Of a stretch of 6,203 nt of DNA, positions 1-6,187 are shown piece by piece (the first letter of the stretch is position 1; every line of letters begins with the position of its first letter). Location: contig CADBTO010000415.1 of assembly GCA_902797565.1 (NCBI GenBank), positions 1 through 6,203 on the forward strand, written 5' to 3'. Below the pieces are notes generated by a model. It was not told the DNA's origin. It did not search any database and saw nothing but the letters and a program-made list of their open reading frames with translations. The DNA comes from an uncultured Lachnospiraceae bacterium (GTDB taxonomy: Bacteria > Bacillota > Clostridia > Lachnospirales > Lachnospiraceae). A program made the translations under genes and the position numbers.

Positions 1-67
1 CCTGACGAATCAGCATTCCTTCTCCCATCCGCAGCCTGCTGCCCTGCAGGAAACTGCACCTTTCCAT
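1..67 (-). CDS. Start of a downstream gene, probably the partner sensor histidine kinase (partial)
   Basis: An open frame begins three bases after the response-regulator stop and runs off the left edge of the window. Only 22 codons are visible. ATG codons in this frame lie at 67, 28 and 16. The ATG at 16 has the best ribosome site (GGGAG, then 5 bases) and would start MLIRQ, a short basic N-terminus of the kind seen before the first membrane helix of sensor kinases. The ATG at 67 has only a weak AAGG one base upstream. No kinase domain is visible. The identity rests on position alone: OmpR-type regulators are usually followed or preceded directly by their kinase. It could equally be an unrelated gene. 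Confidence 0.35.
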   Translation of the reverse strand, partial: MERCSFLQGSRLRMGEGMLIRQ

Positions 68-70
68 GCC

Positions 71-751
71 TTATATGATACTTTCTTCTTCCAGCAAATA
101 CCCCACGCCCCGGACCGCCCGGATTCCTACCTTCGACCCGATTTTTTCCAGCTGCCGCCGCAGATAGGAGATATTCACCCAGACCACATTGACCTCCGCG
201 TCCGCATCCCATCCCCAGATATGCTCCATAAATTCCCTTGCGGAAATGATCCGCCCTGAAGCAAGCATAAGCATCTCCATCATCTGGAATGCCTTGTTCT
301 GCAAGACAGCCTCTTTTCTCCCGCAGGAAAGCCGGAAGCTCCCTCGATCCAGGACAAGATCCCATTTCCTGACCACATCCGGCGCATAGGATTCGCTGCG
401 GCGGAGCAGCGCACGCACCCGTGCCAAAAGTTCCCCGCCATCAAACGGCTTCGGCAGGTAGTCATCCGCTCCGGCATCCAGCCCCTCAATACGGTCCTCC
501 ACCTCGCCCATCGCCGTAAGCAGCAGCACCGGAATCCCTTTCCCTGCCCGCCGGACTGCCTTCACAACATCCAGCCCAGACATCCCCGGCATCATAATAT
601 CCAGCACCGCGCCGTCATAATCCCCATGCAGCAGGTAATCCAACGCGTCCTGCCCGTTCGATACCGCATCCACAGAATAATTGCAACGTGCAAGCAGTGC
701 ACAGATGCCCTTCTGCATATCCCTGTCATCTTCCGCAACCAGCAGCTTCAT
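71..751 (-). CDS. OmpR/PhoB-family DNA-binding response regulator
   Basis: A cytoplasmic two-component transcription factor of 226 residues, normal for the family. Residues 1-115 form a receiver domain with all the expected active-site residues: acidic pair D8/D9, phospho-acceptor D51 in LDIMMPGMSG, T79 in LLLTAM, and K101 in LPKPF. Residues about 128-222 form a winged-helix DNA-binding domain, with the typical sequence VNVVWVNISYLRRQLEK in the recognition region and a final RGVGYLLEE wing. The start at 751 is supported by GGGAG nine bases upstream. Only three bases separate it from the stop of the preceding membrane-protein gene, so it is almost certainly cotranscribed and probably translationally coupled. 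Its place in a reductase operon suggests that it controls this operon or a related redox response, which is inference. Its target sites cannot be identified here. Confidence 0.95.
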   Translation of the reverse strand: MKLLVAEDDRDMQKGICALLARCNYSVDAVSNGQDALDYLLHGDYDGAVLDIMMPGMSGLDVVKAVRRAGKGIPVLLLTAMGEVEDRIEGLDAGADDYLPKPFDGGELLARVRALLRRSESYAPDVVRKWDLVLDRGSFRLSCGRKEAVLQNKAFQMMEMLMLASGRIISAREFMEHIWGWDADAEVNVVWVNISYLRRQLEKIGSKVGIRAVRGVGYLLEEESII

Positions 752-754
752 AGC

Positions 755-1459
755 TTAAAACTCCCTGATTAAATCCATCCCATATACCACAAGCAATACC
801 ACATATGTAAACAACTGGAAATACTCCAGATACCCCGGCAGCTCCTTCCGCAGGTTCTTTGAAAGCAAGCCGGACAGGATTGCCAGGATGAAAAAGGGCA
901 CCAGGGCGCTCGACAGCGCAAAAACACTCCCTGATACGCCTGCCGCAAGCGGCGAGATCGAAACGGATACCCCAACCATCAAAAGAAGCGGCGCACAGGG
1001 CATCACCCCGTATCCTGCCCCCATCCCGAAAAGTGCAGGATAACTAATCCGCTGTTCTAATACTGCAGTCCTCGTGCTGCCGGAATGCCCGCAGCTTCCG
1101 CATCTGGCAGAACCATCCTGCTTCCTTGCCCTGTCCCAAAACCATTTTACCACAAATCCTGCGCCCATAGCAAGCATAAAAAAATCTGCCGCAAGATCCA
1201 TCCGTACAACCCCAATCCGCCCTGCCTCATCCAGAATCTGATTTCCAAGTATGGAAGACGCCACGCAAAGCAATGCCACAGCCACGATCTTTCCCAGATA
1301 AAAGCTGCAAAACGCGCGGACAGACTCTCCCACAGACTTTGCATGCGTCACCAGATATCCGGGCAGAAACGCCCCGATTCCGGAAGCACAGCAGCTCCCG
1401 CAGCCAACTCCGGCAGATGCCGCCGCTGCCACCCCCTGTATCATTCCTGAAACACCCAT
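755..1459 (-). CDS. Six-helix membrane protein, CcdA/DsbD- or TauE/SafE-like
   Basis: A polytopic membrane protein of 234 residues from the chosen start. Hydrophobic segments lie at roughly 8-34, 49-72, 89-108, 141-164, 171-199 and 213-230. The first helix carries C20, C23 and C24 (GCGSCC). The fourth carries C155 in the motif MPCAP. This spacing resembles CcdA/DsbD thiol transporters, where one cysteine in helix 1 and one in helix 4 relay electrons across the membrane. Automatic annotation often calls such proteins sulfite exporter TauE/SafE family. The loop between helices 3 and 4 holds CGSCGH (C120, C123, H125), which could bind metal or act as a thiol pair. A longer frame reaches 1561, but the start at 1459 is chosen because AAGGAGG lies nine bases upstream of it. 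The longer form would add only repeat-encoded residues and overlap the activase. Role in the operon is inferred: delivering reductant or thiols across the membrane, or exporting a small sulfur compound. Confidence 0.75.
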   Translation of the reverse strand: MGVSGMIQGVAAAASAGVGCGSCCASGIGAFLPGYLVTHAKSVGESVRAFCSFYLGKIVAVALLCVASSILGNQILDEAGRIGVVRMDLAADFFMLAMGAGFVVKWFWDRARKQDGSARCGSCGHSGSTRTAVLEQRISYPALFGMGAGYGVMPCAPLLLMVGVSVSISPLAAGVSGSVFALSSALVPFFILAILSGLLSKNLRKELPGYLEYFQLFTYVVLLVVYGMDLIREF

Positions 1460-1468
1460 TCCATCCTG

Positions 1469-1475
1469 CCTCCTT
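1469..1475 (-). promoter_or_regulatory. Strong Shine-Dalgarno AAGGAGG that fixes the start of the membrane-protein gene
   Basis: Read on the minus strand, AAGGAGG is followed by a 9-base spacer and the ATG at 1459. It decides between this start and the upstream ATG at 1561. It lies at the edge of the 30-bp tandem repeat: the ATGATACA of the repeat runs straight into it, so the site may have evolved from a repeat copy. Confidence 0.8.
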
Positions 1476-1534
1476 GTATCATAACCCCAGAACCGCCTGC
1501 GCCCTGTATCATAACCCCAAACCCGCCTGCACCC
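1475..1534. repeat. Two tandem 30-bp copies spanning the activase stop codon
   Basis: Units 1475-1504 and 1505-1534 begin on the plus strand with TGTATCATAACCCCA and end with CGCCTGCGCCC or CGCCTGCACCC. They differ at only a few positions. The unit is ten codons, so the copy preserves frame. On the minus strand each copy carries the same TTATGATAC, and the activase uses the TGA of the first copy met by the ribosome, leaving the second as untranslated spacer. A partial match to the unit, ATGATACAGGG, occurs again at 1444-1434 inside the next gene. A weaker decayed copy may follow at 1535. The pattern fits replication slippage at a gene junction. Confidence 0.85.
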
Positions 1535-2324
1535 TGTGCCGGTCACCCCGTCCGCTGGCAATCAGCGCCGCGCCGATTGCTCCATTGAACTGCGGCCAGC
1601 CCGCCACATACACATCCCGCATCAATTCCTCTTCAAACGCGGCATGCAGCCCGATATTGAGCGCCCCGCCCCCCGTCATCAGGATGTCCCCTTCTTTTTC
1701 GTTCTTCTTCATCATCTTCACAATCCGCTTTGCCATCGACTGGTGCATTCCGCAGAGGATATCCCGACGGTCATATCTGCGCGCCACAAGCGAAATGACC
1801 TCGGACTGCGCGAACACAACGCAGGTACTGTTGATATCACAGGGGCTTTTGCTTTCCAGAGAAAGCGGCCCCACCTGGTCGATCGTGGTTTCCAGGATCT
1901 GTGCAATGACTTCCATGAATTTTCCGGTTCCCGCCGCGCATTTGTCATTCATACTGAAATTCTTCACCGCATAATCCCTGTCCAGATAGATAATCTTGCT
2001 ATCCTGTCCGCCAATATCTATAATCATTCCCGGACGATATCCCTTCGGCGCAGTCAGACGCACGCCATAAGCATGCGCTGTGATTTCCGAAATATCATCA
2101 TCTGCCACATCCAGCACTTTTCGGCTGTACCCGGTCGCAAAGATACACCCGATGTCCCGTGCTGAAAAGCCGTGCCGCTGGCAGAATCCCTCCACCATCT
2201 TCTGCGCTGTCCCGTTATTGTCGATCCCGGTGCTGCGCACTTCGGTTTCCACGACCTCATTCCCTCTGATCAGCGCCGCTTTCAAATAGGTTGACCCGCC
2301 GTCCAATCCAATATAATATTTCAT
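1509..2324 (-). CDS. ATP-dependent [4Fe-4S] activase of the 2-hydroxyacyl-CoA dehydratase / double-cubane reductase type
   Basis: A 271-residue member of the HgdC/BadF/YjiL activase family (ASKHA fold). Family members are homodimers that hold one [4Fe-4S] cluster between the subunits and use ATP hydrolysis to push a low-potential electron into a partner reductase. The sequence shows the phosphate-1 loop GLDGGSTYLKA (6-16), the phosphate-2 motif IDIGGQDSK (102-110), cluster cysteine C129 in NDKCAAGTGKF, cluster cysteine C168 in NSTCVVFAQSEV, and the adenosine motif TGGGALN (217-223). Nothing essential appears to be missing. The start at 2324 has AAAGGAG about nine bases upstream. The probable partner gene lies 54 bases upstream in the same operon. 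The last dozen residues, after IGAALIASG, are extra to the core and are encoded partly by the 30-bp repeat. Function as an activase is firm; the partner is inferred from adjacency. Confidence 0.95.
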   Translation of the reverse strand: MKYYIGLDGGSTYLKAALIRGNEVVETEVRSTGIDNNGTAQKMVEGFCQRHGFSARDIGCIFATGYSRKVLDVADDDISEITAHAYGVRLTAPKGYRPGMIIDIGGQDSKIIYLDRDYAVKNFSMNDKCAAGTGKFMEVIAQILETTIDQVGPLSLESKSPCDINSTCVVFAQSEVISLVARRYDRRDILCGMHQSMAKRIVKMMKKNEKEGDILMTGGGALNIGLHAAFEEELMRDVYVAGWPQFNGAIGAALIASGRGDRHRVQAGLGL

Positions 2325-2378
2325 GATTGCAATCTCCTTTATGTGCTGATTCCGCTTCGACCGGAAGCCTTGTTGTTT

Positions 2379-3671
2379 TCACGCCCGGAACTTGATCAGC
2401 TCGATAAACGCCTCCAGACGGATCTTCAGCTGTTCCACGTCTTCTTCGTTATAATCGCTCTCCAGGCGGATCACGGGAATGCCCATCTCCCCCAGCACCT
2501 CTTCAACCAGCTGGTACTCGAAATCATAAACCAGACAGCCCCGCAGCACATGGTAAACCACGCCCTGCACGTCATAATCCCGGACCATCTGCCGAATCCG
2601 ATAGATCCGCTCCGTATTATCCGCAAACGTCGGACAGGAACACGGGCGTACCGCACGGTTTGCCAGCGCCCGCATCATCCCGTCAAAACTTTCATCCACA
2701 ACCACCGCCGGATCGGACATCCCGCGTTCTCCCATACAGGTTTCATCCGCCGCCAGGATCCCGCCCAGTTCTTCGATCAGAAGCGGAACTTTGATATTCG
2801 GAAAAATAACGGGCGACCCGGTAATCATCAGCCTGGGACGCTTCCTGGAAGCTGGCCTGCCGCTCCCTTCGCCCTTTGCTTCCAGCTCATCATTCAATCG
2901 TCGCATAGAAGACGCCCATACATCCGCCGGCAGATAACTTGCGGCATGCATCACCGCCAGGATATGCGTGCCCCACATCAGGCCATGGCGCGCTTTCTTC
3001 CATGCAAGGAAGCGGGACAGTTCATACTGCGCGCGGCCCACCTGCCGCATCCCGGACGCCAGGGTCTCCCAGCTGATCTCACTGCCCGTCACGTCTTCCA
3101 GGATCCCGGCAAACCGGTAAAGTTCCTCCACATATTGCGTGATATCCCCGTCGTCCCGGCCTGCAGGCACCTGCAGCGGAAACACCCTGCTCCTCGCCGC
3201 AAGCATCCCGGCAATCTTTTTCTTGCAGTCACAGGTAATCGGAACCGCCATCAGCGCACAGTCCCGGTAAATCGGCATCAGCCCGGTCTCACAAAATCCT
3301 TCCACTGCTTTCACCAGCGGACAGGCATCCCGCGGCGCATTGCCATCACCCACAGAAAACGCGGTATAGTTCCCGCTGCATAATTTCACCGGCACTGCCC
3401 CTGCCGCATAGACCAGTTCCTGTGGTGCCATCACGCAATAGGTTCCAATCAACGTCTTTCCCCTGAGCGCGTCCGGAAGCGCCATATCCACATACACACG
3501 CCTTAGCGTATCCAGAAACGGTGCCAGTGCTTCGGGCATTTCACCCAATTCCTCCACCCTCCGCAAGTATTTCGCACTGGTCTTCTCCTGCTTTGCCAGA
3601 AAGCGGCTGGCAAAGCGCTCTTCGATTCCAGATTTTCCAGTTTTTCCTGTTTTTCTCCCGGTTCCCATCAT
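2379..3671 (-). CDS. Double-cubane-type anaerobic reductase (2-hydroxyacyl-CoA dehydratase D-component family)
   Basis: A 430-residue cytoplasmic protein of the HgdB/BcrC/YjiM superfamily. Landmarks in order: GTYCVMAPQELVYAAGAVPVKLC (C79 to C98), RDACPLVKA (C117), ITCDCKKK (C147, C149), GSPVIFPNIKVP (285-296), DETCMGERG (C312), RPCSCPTF (C344, C346), VVYHVLRGC (C379), and the C-terminal box ESDYNEEDVEQLKIRLEAF. Six or more well-placed cysteines in one chain, with its own activase next door, resemble DCCP, which carries an [8Fe-9S] double-cubane cluster and reduces small molecules such as acetylene, azide and hydrazine. A dehydratase or benzoyl-CoA-reductase-like subunit is the alternative, but no acyl-CoA pathway gene is visible. 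Two adjacent ATGs (3671 and 3668) follow AAAGGGGG; the first is used here. The N-terminus is basic and Gly/Lys-rich. The physiological substrate is unknown. Confidence 0.88.
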   Translation of the reverse strand: MMGTGRKTGKTGKSGIEERFASRFLAKQEKTSAKYLRRVEELGEMPEALAPFLDTLRRVYVDMALPDALRGKTLIGTYCVMAPQELVYAAGAVPVKLCSGNYTAFSVGDGNAPRDACPLVKAVEGFCETGLMPIYRDCALMAVPITCDCKKKIAGMLAARSRVFPLQVPAGRDDGDITQYVEELYRFAGILEDVTGSEISWETLASGMRQVGRAQYELSRFLAWKKARHGLMWGTHILAVMHAASYLPADVWASSMRRLNDELEAKGEGSGRPASRKRPRLMITGSPVIFPNIKVPLLIEELGGILAADETCMGERGMSDPAVVVDESFDGMMRALANRAVRPCSCPTFADNTERIYRIRQMVRDYDVQGVVYHVLRGCLVYDFEYQLVEEVLGEMGIPVIRLESDYNEEDVEQLKIRLEAFIELIKFRA

Positions 3672-3722
3672 ATCCGCAACCCCCTTTATCCCGTGTTTCT
3701 AACTGCGCCATCTGCTCCTGCG

Positions 3723-4967
3723 TCATCTTGCGCCTGCACCATCTCCGCCTGCACCCTCTGCACCTGCTCCGCTCAATCTGCCGAAATCAGCCTGCTCTTC
3801 GCTGTCCTGATACCCGGATACGACCCGTTTCCTTGAAGCATCATAGATCTTCTTCCCGGCAAATGCAAGTGCCAGGGCATGGTCTTCCGGACAGCACTTC
3901 ACGCACTCCCCGCACATAATGCAGTTCCAATCCGTGACATCCGTTTTTTCCCGTTCCGTATAGATCATCTTAATCCCCATCGGGCAGGCCTCATAACATG
4001 CGCCGCATTCCGTACATGCCGTTGGTTCCTTTTTGATCCGGAACGGGGAAAGCCTGTGGAACAGCCCGATCATCAGGCCCAGCGGACAGATATTGCACCA
4101 TGCCCTGCGCTTGAAAAAACTCCCCACAAGAACCAGAATCATCATAAACCCGCTGAAATACAAGCTGACTTTCAGCCCGGAAATCACCGGCGATACCGCA
4201 AGTGCCGGGCAGAAATCACAGAAATTCCCGCCTGCAAACACCGCGCCCGGCATCAGAAGAACAAGCAGCCATTTCACCGGAACCAGCTTCCTGTAATCTG
4301 CTTCCGTCATAACGAACCCCTCGATCTTCAGCTTCTGCCGCAGCAGATGCACAAGATCCTGAACCAGTCCCATCGGGCACAAAAAACCACAGAGCACCCT
4401 TCCAAGCAGCAGCGCAAACAAGATCGTCGAGCCGAAAAACAGCGCAATACTGACCGCGTCATATTCCGCAAACAAATCCGGCAGATGCGCCAGAAAATAA
4501 CAACTGCTTTCCATCAGCTGACTGCGATTGGTCGGGCATGATAAGACCGGAATGTCAATCCCAAAGATCGTAAATCCAAAGAATATCCCGCCAAAGATAA
4601 TCAAAAGGGAAAACACCACCATCACAGACCAGCGGATAACCGAAAATACGGAAACCTTCTGCCTCCCCTGCCGTTTTCCGGCCCTGCCGCTGCTGCGCAT
4701 CCCTTCATAGCGCGCCCGCATGCTGTCCTGCTCCCGGTATCGTTTCCGTATCCAGCAAATCCCCGTAATGGCCGCTGCCGCAGCCAGGATGATGACTGCC
4801 AGCGGAAGAAGGCGCACCAGATGTTCCGGAGAAAAAAACTGTTCTATATCTGTTGTCAGAACCCTCTCGTCATAAGTCCAGAACGGAATCCTGCCTGACA
4901 GAAGCACCAAAAGCGTGATTCCCGCCAGAACCAGCACCATGGAAAGCCGTTTCCTGTTCCTGTTCAT
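3723..4967 (-). CDS. Membrane polyferredoxin, NapH/CcoG/YccM/NosR-C-terminal type
   Basis: A 414-residue integral membrane iron-sulfur protein. About six hydrophobic helices are seen (roughly 8-25, 53-71, 112-135, 171-190, 231-247, 268-285). Family cysteine motifs follow: CGFLCP (193-198), CDFCP (250-254) and CNICP (291-295). Two cytoplasmic-type [4Fe-4S] ferredoxin motifs come next: C318-x2-C321-x2-C324-x3-C328-P and C349-x2-C352-x2-C355-x3-C359-P. Relatives pass electrons between membrane carriers and soluble or periplasmic reductases. Here the likely acceptor is the activase or reductase encoded just downstream, which is inference. Its ATG overlaps the stop of the preceding gene as ATGA, with GAAGGAGGG just upstream, so the two are probably translationally coupled. 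The last 15 residues are a low-complexity Gly/Ala tail encoded by short repeats and look non-essential. Confidence 0.92.
   Translation of the reverse strand: MNRNRKRLSMVLVLAGITLLVLLSGRIPFWTYDERVLTTDIEQFFSPEHLVRLLPLAVIILAAAAAITGICWIRKRYREQDSMRARYEGMRSSGRAGKRQGRQKVSVFSVIRWSVMVVFSLLIIFGGIFFGFTIFGIDIPVLSCPTNRSQLMESSCYFLAHLPDLFAEYDAVSIALFFGSTILFALLLGRVLCGFLCPMGLVQDLVHLLRQKLKIEGFVMTEADYRKLVPVKWLLVLLMPGAVFAGGNFCDFCPALAVSPVISGLKVSLYFSGFMMILVLVGSFFKRRAWCNICPLGLMIGLFHRLSPFRIKKEPTACTECGACYEACPMGIKMIYTEREKTDVTDWNCIMCGECVKCCPEDHALALAFAGKKIYDASRKRVVSGYQDSEEQADFGRLSGAGAEGAGGDGAGAR
3731..3770. repeat. Short GGTGCAG repeats encoding a Gly/Ala tail
   Basis: On the minus strand the end of the polyferredoxin gene holds three spaced GGTGCAG copies, two of them GGTGCAGGCG. 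They encode the tail GAGAEGAGGDGAGAR. The 13-mer at 3745-3757 is identical to 1523-1535 in the activase-end repeat. By itself a shared 13-mer is not statistically surprising in 6 kb of GC-rich DNA. Confidence 0.6.
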
Positions 4968-6187
4968 AGCGCCCTCCTTCTATCACCCTGTACTCTGCGA
5001 TCATATTGTTCAGCCTCCCTGTCAAGCCGCTTTTGACGCAGCATCTCCGCAAATGCTTCCAGACGGATTCGCAGCTGTTCCAGATCCTGGACCTGGTAAT
5101 CCGTTTCCAGACGAAGCAGCGGGATACCCATTGCGCCAAACATATGTTCGTAGAACGAAAGTTCAAAATCCACTTCCACCTGTCCCTTCAGGACATGGTA
5201 TACCACGCCTTCGATCCGTCCGGACTCCGCCAGACGGCAGACCTGCTTGCGCAGCGAACCATTCTGGCAATACGCCCCGGAACCATCTGCCGCATACCAT
5301 GCCGCCGCAATCTCTTCCACCCTGCCGCTGGCTGCCTTCTGCCTTCCCAGGATCCACTGGGTCGTTGAAGCGTCCATATTCCGCCACATTGCAAGCCCCG
5401 TATCCCGCATCAAATCCGGAATTTTCAGATTCGGGAAATAGACCGGAGATCCCAAAAGCAGCACGCGCGGCTTCTGTTCTTCTGCCCGGTTTCTCCCCTG
5501 CTTTTGACAGCGGAAGACGATTTCCTGCGAAAGCTGCTGCACCGCATATCCCCATTCATCCAAATCTGCTGCATAATAATAACTGTTCTGTACCAGAACC
5601 CTGCCGCCATCCGTCAGAAAACCCGGATATTCCGAAACGATTCCCAGAAACTCCCGCATCGCCTGCCTCGCTCCGCAAACGCGCTGGGATACCGCAAGGA
5701 GCTTCCGCTCGTCCACATCCCGTCCCAGATGCTTCCCGACCGCATCCATCATCCGCAGCATCTGTTTGTTCCACCTGCCTGGTGACGCACTGCCCTGCCA
5801 GACCGGAGGAATATCCACAGCAAACACCTTCTGCCCCTCCCTTTTCAGGAAATACGCGATCTTCCGCATGCTGTCACTGTTTAATGGAACCAGAAACAGA
5901 CAATCGGAAGACGCCAGGGCAGCACCCTGCAAATAGCCCAGTACAGACCTGCTGACCGGATCTGTATCCCGCGGCACGATCCGGTCCGACCAGCCGCACG
6001 CCTCAAGGCTTCCGCCCAAAATCCGCAGCGGGGGACTTCCAAACGCGGCCACCAGTTCGTCCGGAATCCCTGTTCCCAGAATCACGACCTGCGGCCTTTG
6101 CCCCCAAAATCCCCTGCCAGACTTCTGCCCGGCGTGCATCCTGCTGTCCGCTCCCCCGCGCGCCCTGTCTCCTTCTCCCCTGTTCAC
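4964..6187 (-). CDS. Cysteine-depleted paralogue of the double-cubane reductase / 2-hydroxyacyl-CoA dehydratase family
   Basis: A 407-residue protein from a GTG start at 6187; an ATG at 6139 would give 391 residues, and the frame stays open to the right edge, so the true start may be outside the window. It shares the fold landmarks of the 430-residue reductase: PDELVAAFGSPPLRI, VPLNSDSMRKI, GSPVYFPNLKIP (246-257), GVVYHVLKG (327-335) and the C-terminal box ETDYQVQDLEQLRIRLEAF. At the positions of the reductase's conserved cysteines it has other residues: C79 aligns near G38-G40, C117 with D76, C147 with S104, C312 near A273, C379 with Q336. Only C307 falls near the C344/C346 pair. It therefore probably cannot hold the usual cluster. 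It may be a structural partner, a cofactor-assembly scaffold or a binding subunit. Its stop overlaps the polyferredoxin start. The N-terminal 30 residues are low complexity. Confidence 0.85.
   Translation of the reverse strand: MNRGEGDRARGGADSRMHAGQKSGRGFWGQRPQVVILGTGIPDELVAAFGSPPLRILGGSLEACGWSDRIVPRDTDPVSRSVLGYLQGAALASSDCLFLVPLNSDSMRKIAYFLKREGQKVFAVDIPPVWQGSASPGRWNKQMLRMMDAVGKHLGRDVDERKLLAVSQRVCGARQAMREFLGIVSEYPGFLTDGGRVLVQNSYYYAADLDEWGYAVQQLSQEIVFRCQKQGRNRAEEQKPRVLLLGSPVYFPNLKIPDLMRDTGLAMWRNMDASTTQWILGRQKAASGRVEEIAAAWYAADGSGAYCQNGSLRKQVCRLAESGRIEGVVYHVLKGQVEVDFELSFYEHMFGAMGIPLLRLETDYQVQDLEQLRIRLEAFAEMLRQKRLDREAEQYDRRVQGDRRRAL

Noticed and set aside
1475..1534. Possible CRISPR-like repeat
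   Set aside because: The 30-bp units are directly adjacent with no unique spacers, and the copies are imperfect; this is a simple tandem duplication.
1460..1561. N-terminal extension of the membrane protein to the ATG at 1561
   Set aside because: It overlaps the activase gene by 53 bases, has repeat-encoded arginine-rich content (two copies of a ten-residue unit), and the ATG at 1459 has a near-ideal Shine-Dalgarno sequence.
1273..2165. Overlapping plus-strand open frames opposite the activase and membrane-protein genes
   Set aside because: Both lie antisense to well-supported genes and show no family motifs; they are composition artefacts.
2350..2368. Small hairpin (GCTTC/GAAGC, or alternatively TTCCG/CGGAA) in the reductase-activase gap
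   Set aside because: The stem is only five pairs and no T-run follows on the minus strand, so it is not a convincing terminator. A processing site cannot be excluded.
2343..3383. 346-codon plus-strand open frame
   Set aside because: It is antisense to the reductase gene, rich in His, Pro and Arg with no domain motif, as expected for the mirror frame of a GC-rich gene.
3541..3726. 61-codon minus-strand frame whose ATG overlaps the polyferredoxin stop as ATGA
   Set aside because: The overlap looks like coupling, but there is no good ribosome site and the frame runs through the start of the 430-residue gene without recognisable motifs.
4915..5955. 346-codon plus-strand open frame
   Set aside because: Pro/Ser-rich mirror of the cysteine-depleted paralogue and the start of the polyferredoxin gene; no recognisable motifs.
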